Assembly: GCA_963969495.1 (NCBI GenBank)
Contig: OZ018338.1
Location: forward strand, 45,763,206-45,827,205
Reading direction: 5' to 3'
From: Ceratothoa steindachneri
Lineage: Eukaryota; Arthropoda; Malacostraca; Isopoda; Cymothoidae
DNA: 64,000 nucleotides
The notes under the pieces were generated by a model that was not told the DNA's origin, made no database searches, and saw only the letters and a program-made list of their open reading frames with translations. How positions within the stretch are numbered: the first letter of the stretch is position 1; every line of letters begins with the position of its first letter. The position numbers were made by a program, and so were the translations under genes. This document shows positions 12,840-24,343 of this stretch, one piece after another.

Positions 12840-13500
12840 TTTACTTAAGAAGAAAGAACACAACATAACATCCGGAAGAATTAACAAAGAAAAGAGCGCC
12901 TAGGTCCTCGAAAAAAGATGACGGGAGATTTGCCCGCACTAGGGAAAGGAAGCACCCTAGAAAGCTTACGAGTACCTCTACGACCTCTCTATCACGGGCC
13001 GAAACAAAGCCAGATAAAGGAAATATATGTGAAGCGCTATAAGGACATCTGAAAGTAGCCCTCCTCGAGATTATCGACCTACGCAGAAAATAATGTCGAA
13101 AAATTAGTATCACAAGAAGTAACCGAAACCCCAGAAAATTGGAGTGATGCCCAAAATCTCTTCACATACAGATAACAGCTAAAAGAAAGTTATTATCCAG
13201 AAATTTGTCATCTGAGAAAAATCACGAAGGATTAAAATCAACAAAATTATTAAATTTGGCCACCTCACACATGTATTCAAAAGTGTATGTGCAATTACAT
13301 AGATGGATTCAAAAATACAACGGTGAGGACTATTCATGTTCGTTCAATATGAGGATTCATCCAGAAAATATGGTACCTGAAAAACATTAATATATAAGCA
13401 TGCTTTAGGTGTTAAAAAATGGACGATCACCTCCTCGACATTTCACACGGTATATTCTGAATGTGGAAAAAAAGAATCTCAAATAGAGAGACTGCAAGGA

Positions 13501-13715
13501 AACAACTATGAAATGCATAAGTTGCCATGGGAGACACGAGACTGGCTATCGCATGCCCCAACAGAAAGAAAATAATGGAAAGGAAGGAAAGGGAAGCAAA
13601 AGACGAAGAGGAAGATAAAAGAAACGCAGCATATGCGGGTATGGCAAATGCAACCGTAAAACATTTTAATGAAACTCGAACACACCTAACAGTACCACAG
13701 AGAACATCGACGTAA
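13501..13715 (+). pseudogene. ORF1 (gag-like) fragment of LINE copy A
   Basis: Two overlapping frames carry pieces of one CCHC-type knuckle: CISCHGRHETG in one and LAIACPNRKKIMERKE in the other, so a frameshift splits the finger. The lysine/glutamate-rich tail and the following MANATV stretch resemble the equivalent part of copy D (56380-56560). ORF1 proteins of this type bind the element RNA. This copy cannot encode a working one. Confidence 0.5.
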
Positions 13716-15219
13716 CTTCAAACCTGCATCCTCTATTCGCAAGTTATGAACATAAGGAAGCCAGGAACCCTCACAAGCATATCGAATACAATGCTTGAGA
13801 AGAACTGGAGGAAGAAAATGTGGCTCTCTGAGAACTTCCCTTCGTCCGAAATACTGAAAATAAACGTCGCACCAACAACAACAGCAATGAACAACTAAAA
13901 AGCCAGCACCGATTAAGATACAGGAAGCAACGATGTAACCAACAAGGGAAATAACAGCAAAGAGAAACGCATATATGTTTCAAATATTTCAGAAAGTATA
14001 CAATTATGAGCAATACCCACTAGTAAGAGGAAAGAGGCAAAAAAGACGTCATCAAAGCAGCCAAAGAAAGTAAATATAATTGGGCATTTAAAGTTAGACA
14101 AGGTAAGAGGATGAGAAAGAGGTGGAAACCTCTTATTCTAGTATATAATACAAGTCTATTATGAAGCATGCTTCTCTCTCAGCCAGTCGCTGTTTTCAGA
14201 TATGAAATGTGTCAGGTTTAAGAATAGAGTAGGAGCTATCAAAAACCGACCCCCAACAGAACTTCGAGAAAACCTAAGTATTTCTTCAACTTAATAAAAC
14301 AATGGAAGCATTAAAGAAGTGAAAGTTCAGCTTACTGCAAATAAACACGCAAGGTGGATCGGTAAAACATCAACACATTGAAATATTTTCTGAGAGACCG
14401 ATTCAGATAATATGTATATTAATATCTGAACACGGAGTAAATTCAGAGAGATGACTGATGAAACTTCAATTACACCGGTATTAACGCAAACCCTTCAGGC
14501 ACGCATTATGACGGAGTGACCATAGCAATCAGAAGAAGCCAAAATTCATGGAAGTCTCCAACCTGGATAAAGCATTCTAAGCTATTAAAATTGAAACAAA
14601 AATGATGTCAATAATAGTTTTCACAGGCTTTCAAGCCACTAGAAAAAGAATTATATCCTCCTGCACAACCTATTAACACAGATCTACCTACAAAATTTAT
14701 AAGGGGCCACAATACCAGGTGCAGGGCAAACAGTTACCGTACAAGCAACAACAGAGGAACAAATTTAGAAATAAAGTAGGAAAAGAACATTTTTAAGAAC
14801 AGGACCGAACTTTATAACCATGTCACACGTAAAGCAGCTACGAAGCCAGATCTTCCGCTACGTAGCTTCAATATGCCATTTAATATCCACATGCAGCCTA
14901 TTACCATTGCATGTGAGGACCATGTCAGAACATTACCGTTCATGAATCAATACCCAATACAGATACAAGAGGAAAGAGTATAGGATAGAGAAAAATCGTA
15001 AAATTACAAAGAACAAGTCAGTAATTTCATCACTAACGATCTAACAGACGCTAACCTGAAGGAAATCAACGAGGAAAACTCAAGATTAACAAGATCAATC
15101 AATGAAGTGGACAAATAAACATTCCGCGAACGAGATTTCGTAATCTTCCTCAACTTCGTAGACAAAAGAAATTAGGAGAAAAAATCGACAGATAAGCAGG
15201 AATATACAATCAAATAAAG

Positions 15220-15643
15220 GCCGCTTTTTTGCTTATGGGACACAAACCAAAAATGGCTGGTGACCTCACTAGAGTGGCTGCCTATGAGACAGCCATTTGA
15301 TCCACGAGAGTGAACGAATAGTAAAAAAACGCATTTTACTTATAAAGACAAAACTACCAATTTTGTTACATCTTTGGTTTTATAATCTAACCTAACATTA
15401 ACCTAAAAAATAAATGTACTGGACCGATTGAACCTGATTTAGTGAAAATGAAAAGTAAAGTAGCAGCAGAAATTTATAATTTTCAAGGATAGAAATTTAT
15501 TAAGTCTTTATAAATTTGCTGAACCAAGTCCAAGGGAAGCAGTTTCGCAGAATATTATTATGGAGTCACAGTGGACAGTCGACCTTTCTGGCTGATGACG
15601 TCACCAGCCACTTTTGCTTTGTGTCCCCTAAACAAAAAAGCGC
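15220..15643. mobile_element. 424-bp MITE with ~50-bp TIRs and 9-bp TSD
   Basis: About 50 bp at the left (from GCCGCTTTTTTGC to near 15272) match, in inverse orientation, the right end (about 15594-15643). Shared blocks include GGGACACAAA and GTGGCTGGTGAC-type strings with few differences. The element is flanked by the identical 9-mer CAAATAAAG at 15211-15219 and 15644-15652. The interior has no coding capacity. A 9-bp duplication is typical of Mutator-like elements (8 bp would be hAT or P), so a Mutator-like parent is the best guess. The LINE sequence on both sides is consistent with insertion into copy A. Confidence 0.8.
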
Positions 15644-16199
15644 CAAATAAAGCTTTTTAGACCAACAAGAGAAAAATACGATGCACTCCATAAGAGGAAT
15701 GGGAGAAATATAACATATCAAGGAGGAGCAGCAAGCCCATATATGTGATGGCCTAATAAAAAAAATTAGTGAGAAGACCACAAGAAATCTTGGGATTAAT
15801 GAACAGACTGAAAAGTACACCTGCAAAAAAGAAGATAACTATTATAAACGATGGTGAAAAAAAGAAGACAGAACCACAGAAGAACTATTTGTCGTTGACT
15901 AGAAGTCCAGGTTTTCCATAACAGCAGAGTAGAACGAAGACTTCAATACAGAAATAGACGAAATAGTTCACAATTACTTGCGTGAAAACATCTTCAATAT
16001 AACACTAGCACCAACAGCAGCGTAAAGGGGGAAACAAGCTCTGGGTAAAAGGGCCTATATAACAACAACAAAGGAAATCAAAGGCTTAATCCAATCATTC
16101 AAGCAAAACCACCAGGCCCCACAAAAATAAACAGAATTAATCTTACCAAAGCACCGGACATCACCAAAGAAACATCAAACAACATCTATAATATAACAC

Positions 16200-16600
16200 G
16201 TGCATAAACACCGGTTATCTTCCGGATGGATATAAACTAACCAAAATGATTCTTGTTCCGAAGCCAGGAAAACCACCTAGTTACCTCAACAGTTACAGCC
16301 GTATACAGGTACAAGTTTTCGAAAAAATCGAACGATTGCTTTCAGACAAAGACTACAGCATTATAGATCAGCAACATCAACTAATGTGAAAGGAACTAGA
16401 AGATGAGAACCAATAGGAGAAAATTTACGATAGTCCCAATTTACAGAAAGAAGCTTACAGATATCGAAGTCAAGGACCAGATCAACAGATATCACGCAGA
16501 GAGTAAAGTCTTGGGATTAAAGATAAATCAAGAGGGTATAAACAACATATAAGGGAGAGAAAAGTAAGGCAACGCTAATGCAAATCTACTATGCATATTA
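16200..16600 (+). pseudogene. Reverse transcriptase remnant of LINE copy A
   Basis: Reading with frameshifts gives MILVPKPGKPPSYLNSYSRI, the RT finger motif that precedes the RPISLL-type block, then strings resembling the region after the catalytic YADD box. The catalytic boxes themselves are not intact. It is part of ORF2 of copy A. Confidence 0.5.
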
Positions 16601-17300
16601 AGAAGTTTAAGCATGAAAACAAAAGTAAAATATATATAGCACTAGAAAGGGAGCTCTCTTGTACCCTTCCATCCCACTCAACAGTGAGTCAAAAACTAAA
16701 AAAACTGACTTCAGAAGTTTCAGAAAAAACTCTCTACCTAATTACTATTACTCGAAAAAGTAAGAGGAGAAGTCAACGGAGTCTGCTTCAAGGGGCACTA
16801 ATAGAAGCCCTAAATATCAACATCAAGAGGAAGAGCAGAGAAAATATGGAGGAAATAGAGTAACTAATTCAACATTTGCTGTGTACACAAACATCAGAGT
16901 AGGAATACTCGATTCCCCAGTGCAAGACATCAGCTTTTCATTGATGAAACACCCATGTTTATCAAGTTAAATCATTAACCAAAAACGGAGAAAAAATCAT
17001 AAAAAACGACAAGGAAATTTATGACAACCATTAACAACAGAACCAATTAATTCAACCAAAAAAGAATAACGGAAAGATACTCTAATAAAACACCCAAATT
17101 GAGTAAAACTACCAACCAAATAAACAGCCTATTAGTGAAACGATAAAAAAAATACCGAAATTGAATAGAAAAATCAAACACCCAAAGTTAAGTTAGGTGA
17201 TTAATAAGTGAACTTTGGTGTAAGTGAATGAATAAGTGTAATACAAAAACAAGTGTAGTGAAAAGTGATAGACAAAAGTGAATTGAAATACCCTAAGTGA

Positions 17301-17718
17301 AGTAAGTGTAAGAGGAAAATGAAAATAAAATAAGAAAAATTAAGAAATAAATAACAAACAAATCAAAACATACAAAACAACACCGCAATATACTATATAA
17401 ACAGCAAACAAGCTCATTTAGCTCAGAGTTTAAAAACACATAACGGCATGAATACTATATTAAACACACGAAAGAAATAGAAACTGCAAAAGGTAACCGA
17501 GATTAGGCGGTTATCCGAAACCACTGTGAAGTTGCAAAAGTAGAATAAAAGAACTAAGAGAAATGGGAGGATCAGAGTGTTAGAATGATGTGTGTTTTGG
17601 AATCCATGATGTATCATTCTTTCTACTATACGGAGAAGGTCAAAATGCAATCAACTTCGATCTCTTACTCCCGTTCTCACTTCATTTTTTTTTACTCCTC
17701 CTCCTACTCTTTTATACC
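17301..17718. other. unassigned spacer between LINE remnants
   Basis: A-rich on the + strand with no motif; the 75-codon leftward frame (17423-17650) is probably a chance ORF. Confidence 0.4.
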
Positions 17719-17770
17719 TTCTACATCTGGATCCACTTGGACCCTTCTACATCTGGATCCACTTGGACCC
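17719..17770. repeat. 26-bp tandem duplication (2 exact copies)
   Basis: The 26-base unit beginning TTCTACATCTGGATCC occurs at 17719-17744 and again, identically, at 17745-17770. Confidence 0.9.
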
Positions 17771-19087
17771 TTTGTAGAGAGAGAGTGAGTTAATGAAAGG
17801 TTGATCGGTGATCACTTTCCACCCTTTTCTCCCACTAGTGAGAGAGGGGGGTGGAGAAAAGCAAAGAATCGCTCCCTCCTACTATAAAAAAAGAACTTGC
17901 ACCATCACTCGTCTCAACCTTGTAATTGCAACTTTTCTCTTCCCCTCAACTCATGATCCAGGGGACAATTGATGAGGTACCTTGTGAAGAATACGTCTCC
18001 AGATCCATGCAGGGACTACGTACGTCATCTAGAGGAGGGCCTTGCATTGCCGCTGGCCGCGAGTCAATACTTCCCAAACTCCCTTCACACTTGACGCTGC
18101 TCCCCCACCCCCTTCGTGTTTTTACGCCCGGAGCGATGACTAAACAAATAACCCTAGTGCATATATGCCTTTCTTTTAGAAGGGAATAATTGCAGGCTTC
18201 GTGGAAAAGAGGTTTACGATCTAGCTCACTACGGAACGCGAAGACAAGAAACATCCTGGCTTGAGATGGAGTTACAACCTGCTGGAAGGATAATCTACTC
18301 AACTATGTCATTCCGGCCGGAATCACAGAGTTACTTACATCCGTCTCTTTGAATGCTGGGCGTAATTCCGAATAACTAAAACACGTTGAAGGGGCAGCAC
18401 GCTCCGAGGTGGGTCGATTATTAATCTGGCATGATCTTACGCCCTCTTGAGAATCCCATCGATCTCCATATTCATCCATTCACCTCTCATTAAAGTGATT
18501 GTTCATATGGACGGACAGAAGCGTAGAGGAGTATACTCACTCACTTCCAAATGTAAATCTTCATATATACAAACAAAATCCCTCTCAACTATGGTTGACG
18601 AAACCACCCTACGCTTAAAACACACGAAAAACAATGTACACTACCTCTTGCAGAAAGAATGAAATTCTCAAACACACTCAACACCTCTATCCCTAACATC
18701 ATGAACACAAGTACTGAACAGATACCCATTTTCAGTCGCGTAATGATGCCCAAACATTTCCCACACGTACGAAAGATGCTCTGGCTGAAAAACCTGACTA
18801 CACCACATGGCGAGATGCCATCATCAAGCGTCACCAAGTAAGCATAAGACGTACTAGCCTTCTCTGGCTGGAATTAATGACCCAAGATCTCCTGCCCAAA
18901 CTAAAAAATGTGTACGGCAAGAGGCCATTCAAGACATACATATATTACAACCGCACCAAGGTCTGGGCGATCTTAACACTCTCTGAGACTAGACAGTCTA
19001 ACACGCTGCTCTACCATGGTATTATTTTCCTTGTCACCCTCACACACACAACAACTCGAGACGCAATACAATCTACGTGCATACTAG

Positions 19088-19437
19088 TGCATGCGTTGCT
19101 TCAGGAAAGGCCACCGGACCAATTCATGTAAAGCAAACCTTGCCTGCTCGAAATACGGTGTAAAAGGTCACTTCTACACCTAATACATCAGGTACACTTA
19201 CCAAATAAAGTGCGCGGATGTCATATTGGAACTAAGGAGGCCCCATTTTACACCACCCTCACACGCCTTAGCTTCATCCAAATTCATTTCACCTACCCTT
19301 GCCAATATAAGATCATACGCCGCTGCTGCCTGTGACTCCAAGGCTAGCCAATCTACCACACTAATACACACACTCACACACGACGAGGCACCAGCCAACA
19401 CTTATGGCAAACCCATCGTCTTTTTCCTTGGTGGCAA
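19088..19437 (+). pseudogene. gag-like CCHC zinc-knuckle fragment
   Basis: In one frame bases 19088-19129 encode CMRCFRKGHRTNSC, an exact CX2CX4HX4C knuckle. A degenerate second knuckle (ACSKYGVKGHF) follows, then one in-frame stop, then LRRPHFTPPSH and RSYAAAAC to a TGA near 19437. A CCHC knuckle followed by a basic proline-rich stretch and an SYA motif is typical of ORF1 proteins of several LINE clades. The strongest non-coding alternative is chance, which the perfect spacing makes unlikely. Confidence 0.6.
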
Positions 19438-19555
19438 ATGACATGTCCTGGAATGACCCCTGCTTACTTGACAGCGTCCTTAATCTGCTGCATGAAGCTA
19501 ATAAACTAGGGAAAATCATATTTCCCAAAACAGTGTTCGCCTACATACAGGAACA

Positions 19556-19606
19556 AACCCATGGTGCACAAACCCATGGTGCACAAACCCATGGTGCACA
19601 AACCCA
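19556..19606 (+). repeat. 15-bp tandem repeat, about 3 copies
   Basis: The unit ACCCATGGTGCACAA is repeated three times with no change and followed by a partial fourth copy (ACCCA). In frame it adds THGAQ units to the decayed gag region. Confidence 0.9.
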
Positions 19607-21813
19607 CTCCTACCTAGTCCATTGTTTTCCATTCCTTCTTTGTCCACCACTCATGCTAACTCCTCTCTCGCTCTGCCCAATCCCTTGTCCTCCCTCTAAT
19701 TTCCAGCTCACCCTCCCCTTCGGCACTTAACATTTTACAGTGTCCATCCCTTTTCTACTATCCTCCGTCCACCTTCAACAGTTTTCACCCTCCTTCTGCT
19801 CTCCATGTCTCCCCTCCTTCTGGTTTCCAAGTCCCCCCTCCTTCCAGTGTCACGACCTCTCCTTTCCTTGTCTTCACCCTCAATCTACCACTCCACGCAT
19901 CCTCAGTCTGCCCACCCTATCAAAGCCACTAAAGCACCCGCTAACCTACCAAAAAAACTCAGAATGCTAATTAAACTCAGACCCTACTCCTCTTCCTTCG
20001 CACTTCCACCACCAACACCTGTCAAGGACACCGCATCGTTCCACACTCTCTTGGTAAACTCAAAGACCTTATGTCATAACCTGGAACTCAACAAGTTTGC
20101 AACTTTCGAACTACAGAACTCATTGCAGGCCACCACACACATCTTATCCCATAGGCACAGCAACGAGGATCAGCGATCCTAGTTAAGCGCTACATACACC
20201 ACGCTCAAAGCACACACACAACGACTCCTTTCTAGGCTGCAAGGTACACTTCGACTTCGGCCAAATTCTATTGGTCACACACTAATAGACTCTACGACAA
20301 CAGGTACACATAAACATGTCCTTCTGGTCTTTATCTAACAATACTCCTCTACTCTCTTTTAGGGAACCTTAACACATATCATCCATTTTTTTTAAACATC
20401 ACAAATGGTGCGGGTAGGTATCAAAGTGGGTGTTCAAGAGGCATATAACCACTAACATTGCACAAAATCTCAATCTCCAAGACACTGATCCTCTACAACT
20501 ATATGAATACTAGAGCATTTCTACGTGCCTGCAAACTAAAATGCGTGCAGCTCGATCGGAATAACCAATTTCGCGAGGTGACCTACTTCACGGATGATGA
20601 TTTTAGGCACGGCCCCACCAAAACTTGTTATCTTACTAAACAATAACCCCACTCACTTATACTAATCACATGGTTGACGCATTTAGGTCTCACTAGGGCA
20701 GGCCCATTCTTAACACGCGCAAGCGTACCCCGGGCAGCGTCCCTGACCTACGCTATTCATAATATGCACTAATAACACTCCATGTCCACAGGACAACCAC
20801 ACACACACTATTCTCTTTTCTGTCCATGACCCTGACAAGATCGCGCGCCTTTCATAAATGATACTGAGCAAGAAGACATAATATGAGGACAAATGATTTA
20901 TTGCCACGAATCCTCAGAAGACGGATGACACACTACGGTGCAAGAAATCATTATATGCACAACATTCAAATACACACACCAGACATTGCCTGCCAGCCCC
21001 TATAAGTCATGGATATAAACCTCGCACGTAAATACTCTGGATTACATTTGACAAATTTATATGCTTCCATGTATATCAGAACATTATACAGGCAGGGGTT
21101 AAAAACAGACAAAATCCTGCGTAGGTTCTACCCTTCCTGCCCAAACTACAATTGCACTTATATAAAACACTAGCTCCTCCAAACCTTAGATACGTTCCAA
21201 TTACAATAATAGCCAGCGATTTGCACATGAAAGAAGAAAGCACAACACATTTAAAACTCTGCTCTGAAACGTGCATATCACTCTACTAGTTACACAATCA
21301 TGTATACACTAAACGAAAACAACCATTTCACGCAAGTCAACGCATTCCTACACCCATTCCCGTATAACACCACAATGGAGAGACCTCAAATACACCCACA
21401 TATATGCCAGACAAAACGCTGCGCTAGCTCTAAGATACTAACAGCCAACTTCTATCAATACATGAGTTAGCAGCATCATGAGAACTGCGTCGCATACTGG
21501 CACCCACTCATCCAGACCGTAAGTTCCCCGCCGTCCACGTCTAACACAACACGTCTATTATAAACACGTCTCATTGGTGTTTAGCCACTGACATTCAACT
21601 CTTCCTATGGCCTCTTAAGTTATTTCGGCTTGAACTGCTTGATTTGTGTGGTTCCCCCAGTCATCCCTCCACTTTCTTGCTATTCTATTCATGTCGTGTC
21701 TAAGAACATTTGTTTCCGGAGGAAGCTGATCCACAGCAAAAGGTAGGAATAAAACTCTCCAGGAATTTGAAACTTCTCATTCTCCATCCCTCAACATATT
21801 CATAGCCAAAGGC

Positions 21814-21818
<5 letters not shown>

Positions 21819-21874
<56 letters not shown>
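21819..21874. repeat. (AT)n microsatellite
   Basis: Uninterrupted AT dinucleotides over about 56 bp, directly abutting the complex repeat to its right. Confidence 0.95.
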
Positions 21875-21876
<2 letters not shown>

Positions 21877-22373
21877 AAAAATATCCAAGACAAATTGGTG
21901 CTGTTGAAATAATGGCATAATTAGACAACTGCTCTGTTCAGGTCCAGCAGGTTATCCTATCCTCCTTGAACTGGAAGACAACACTTAGGGATAGCCCCTC
22001 CATCAGCCTAAAAAAACTTATTTCAAAGACATGCCTTTATGTCATCTCGCTTACCGTCCAAGAAAACTGTTATTATTAATATATTAACAACGTTAACTTA
22101 GCTAAAACGCTCGAAAGATGGAAAAATATCCAAGACAAATTAGTGCAGTTAAGATAATGGCATAATTAGACAACTGCTCTGCTTCAGGTCCAGCAGGTGA
22201 TCCTAAGGCAACGCTGTTAATATATTAATAATAACAGTTTTCTGTGACGGTAAGCGAGACTACATAAAGGCATGTCTTTAAAATCAGTTTTTGGGGGCTG
22301 ATGGATGGGCCATCCCTAAGTGTTGTCTTCCAGTTCAAGGAGGATAGGATAACCTGCTGGACCTGAAGATAGA
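21874..22373. repeat. Complex foldback: 155-bp inverted arms plus 87-bp direct repeat
   Basis: Two structures overlap. The stretch 21941-22096 and the stretch 22209-22373 are inverted copies (both contain, on opposite strands, CCAGCAGGTTATCCTATCC and the AACTGTTATTATTAATATAT block). In addition 21874-21960 and 22118-22206 are direct copies (TGGAAAAATATCCAAGAC, ATGGCATAATTAGACAACTG). The layout is direct copy, left arm, second direct copy in the loop, right arm. It adjoins the 3' side of a PLE fragment on the minus strand, and PLEs often carry complex terminal repeats, so this is probably PLE-derived non-coding sequence. Confidence 0.8.
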
Positions 22374-22641
22374 CAAAAAAACATTTAAATGGGGAAAACT
22401 AAGGAGAGAAAGGGACGGAGCATGTAACTTACCGGGTAGAGCCGTAAGGAAAACTCAACTGAATAAGTTAAGGATGGGGAAGTGGTTAAACTATAAGGAA
22501 AGGAACCTCACTTGTGTCGTTATTAAGGTAAGGTTTTAATATTTTAATATACATATAGACTCTAAGATACGAATGGAGATTTTATTATTACAATGTTCAA
22601 GGATTTTAAAATTTTCATGAGTGACATCAGTTTTACATTGT
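22374..22641. other. probable 3' untranslated part of PLE fragment 1
   Basis: On the minus strand this follows the GIY-YIG fragment and leads into the foldback repeat. No coding motif is visible. Assignment is by position only. Confidence 0.35.
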
Positions 22642-23257
22642 TTAAACTGGTCCATGGTTCAAAGGTTTGCCTGTTCTATTGGTAATTCCTAGGTCAGAAC
22701 ACACCCTGGCGTCCAGAGAACGAACGGTACTGCCTATATATGAGCCTCGATCACAGCGAGGACAAATTAACTGATAAACTAGGCAGCTACATAAGTTCTG
22801 AGGGAGTGTGTCCTTTACATGAACCAATTGATAAATTATTTGTGAAGATTATTTTAAAATGGATGAGAGTAAAATATTGTTGGAGGAGTCTTAATAATTC
22901 TTTACGGAAAGAATGGTGGAGAAAATCTAAGTATGGTAAAGATACATAGAGAGAGTCTTTAGGGGCGGTGCTAATAGGTAACCTTGGCTTATATTGCTGG
23001 TATAAGAATTTCTTAAGTAACTTATCGCATAAATTACTGGGATAACAGTTATTTTTTAAAAAATTACGAACAAAGTCAAATTCTTTATGAAGAGAAGAAT
23101 AAGTTAAGGATAGGTGATAAGCACGATGAAGAAGTGTTTTTATACAATTGATTTTGAAGGGTGCATCGCTGAAATTGAAAAAATTGAGTCCTAAGCCAAA
23201 GACGGTAGGTTTTCGATATTTAATGTATTTAATGTCTGTGTGCAGGGCGTTGATATG
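22642..23257 (-). pseudogene. Penelope-like element fragment 1: connector plus GIY-YIG endonuclease
   Basis: On the minus strand a 156-codon open frame runs from 23257 to the stop at 22787-22789. It has no ATG before its last codon. It reads like the region between RT and endonuclease in PLEs: FKINCIKTLLHRAYHLSL, FLKNNCYPSNL, LPYLDF and FTNNLSIGSCKG. A one-base shift near 22795 leads into 22642-22827, which holds the GIY-YIG start: CSCLVYQLICPRCDRGSYIG and ARVCSDLGITNRTGKPL, with the paired CxxC cysteines usual in PLE nucleases. The catalytic RT boxes are absent, so the copy is truncated. PLEs use the endonuclease to nick DNA for target-primed reverse transcription. Confidence 0.75.
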
Positions 23258-23479
23258 TTAGAATTTAAATATTTCTTCATTTCTCTTTGTCAGACCTGAA
23301 GTTACGAGTAGACCTTGAGGCTGAAACGTTGTCATTAAAGAATCAGTTTAATGGAAACTACTTTCTTTATGGTCCTTGGATTCATTCTTAATATTTATAT
23401 ATGTATATATATACAATATTTGTAATTGATTTGTTTTTGGAAATCTGATATGTAGTAGGAATATGAAGAACCAGATGAT
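23258..23479. other. spacer between PLE fragments
   Basis: Contains the string GGCTGAAACGTTGTC (near 23320) of a type often seen in PLE untranslated regions, and a short TATA-rich run near 23398-23420. Coding motifs are not visible. Confidence 0.35.
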
Positions 23480-24294
23480 TACACTAATCATATATTAGCC
23501 GGACATTTCGGACCTTCACTAGGACCATCTTCAGCGACTGTGTTGACTGATGAGAAGGGGAAAGAATATTAACGATGACAGTTAAAAGAATGCATTAAAT
23601 AATGGCTAAAAAAGCGGATGAAGACAAGTTAAAATAATAAAATTGACAATTATTGAGATTAAAGTAAAAATGCAAATAAAAATATATAGAATTAATTAAT
23701 ACTATCCAGTGTATTTTTTTTTAAATAATAGAAAGAAGTGAGGTTATAACATGAACTGACTTGAATATCAAATATTTAAGGTAACTGGAGTAAACAATAA
23801 AATAACCTATTATATTAAATTATAAAAAACAACAAAAAAACAGAAAACAAATTAGAATGAATTAAACAGAGTGACTAACCTTTATCGTGGGAGTTGAGAA
23901 ATCAACTAACTAAAGATATAAAAACTACTAACGAGATTTGATCGGTTGGCTAGTTAATCTATTGAAGTATTGGTTGGTTATATAGTGAATAGTTTAATTG
24001 AGGAGGAGTAATTATTTAGGTTTGGATATATTTTAATAATGTACAGTGACTCTAAGATTTTCAAATCGAGAGAAGTTAAGGCTGAAAATAATATGGAAAA
24101 TGAATCAGAATTAAGAGGATGATGGTGATACTCAGAGTGTTGCCTGATAGAAGAGGCTTCAGGTTTACAATGGGAATACCAGTCCTATGAAACAAACCTA
24201 AGTGCCTTGCGATCCTGCATTTGAGTTGTAAGCCAGTTTGGCCTACATAACGACTGTGGCAGGTCGTACATGTATAATTGTAAATTATATAATT

Positions 24295-24297
<3 letters not shown>
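23480..24297 (-). pseudogene. Penelope-like element fragment 2: GIY-YIG endonuclease and 3' region
   Basis: On the minus strand, from about 24290 down, the frame reads YTCTTCHSRYVGQTGLQL and IARHLGLFHRTGIPI, the GIY-YIG core (YVG) with its CxxC pair and the RTG motif. After a frameshift near 24150 a second frame reads SSIRQHSEYHHHPLNSDSF, LKILESLYIIKIYPNLNN and SSSIKLFTI, ending in a stop near 23985; this is the usual PLE endonuclease tail. A long AT-rich non-coding stretch then ends near 23490 with GGACATTTCGGACC. The copy is cut off at its 5' side by the (AT)n tract at 24298. Its sequence differs from fragments 1 and 3, so it is a separate PLE lineage. Confidence 0.75.

Positions 24298-24338
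<41 letters not shown>
24298..24338. repeat. (AT)n microsatellite
   Basis: About 41 bp of AT dinucleotides separating PLE fragment 2 from the long hairpin. Confidence 0.95.

Positions 24339-24343
<5 letters not shown>

Larger units (their letters stand above)
12840..17300 (+). mobile_element. Decayed non-LTR retrotransposon (LINE), copy A
   Basis: A heavily mutated two-ORF LINE reading rightward. A basic ORF1-like start (about 12850-13200) is followed by a degenerate gag with a zinc-knuckle remnant near 13510-13560 (CISCHGRHETGYRMP in one frame, LAIACPNRKK in the next). An APE-type endonuclease remnant lies around 14400-14600 (YDGVTIAIRR). RT motifs follow at about 16230-16300 (MILVPKPGKP) and decayed C-terminal sequence to about 17200, ending in GTGA-rich DNA. 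It resembles copy D (56160-60730) in the order and wording of these motifs. Stops and frameshifts are everywhere. A MITE (15220-15643) is nested in it. The clade (Jockey/I/CR1 range) is not resolved by eye. Confidence 0.6.
17850..21480 (+). mobile_element. Second LINE family remnant (gag plus ORF2 traces)
   Basis: A rightward, strongly decayed element that differs from the copy A/D family in its gag. A TATA-like run with a following CT-rich stretch lies near 17880-17940. The gag zinc knuckle is at 19088-19129 (listed separately), followed by a proline-rich, serine-rich tail to about 20180. Traces of ORF2 may follow: LLFSFLSMTLTRSRAF near 20810-20850, and the post-RT string RQNAALALRY near 21405-21440, which resembles the QNAALR block found after the thumb of I/Nimb-type LINE reverse transcriptases. 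The ORF2 part is weakly supported. Confidence 0.45.

Noticed and set aside
19740..20182. Pro/Ser/Leu-rich ORFs as a possible secreted mucin-like gene
   Set aside because: They overlap each other in different frames, follow a gag knuckle, and reflect C-rich simple sequence; no signal peptide plus domain pattern is convincing.
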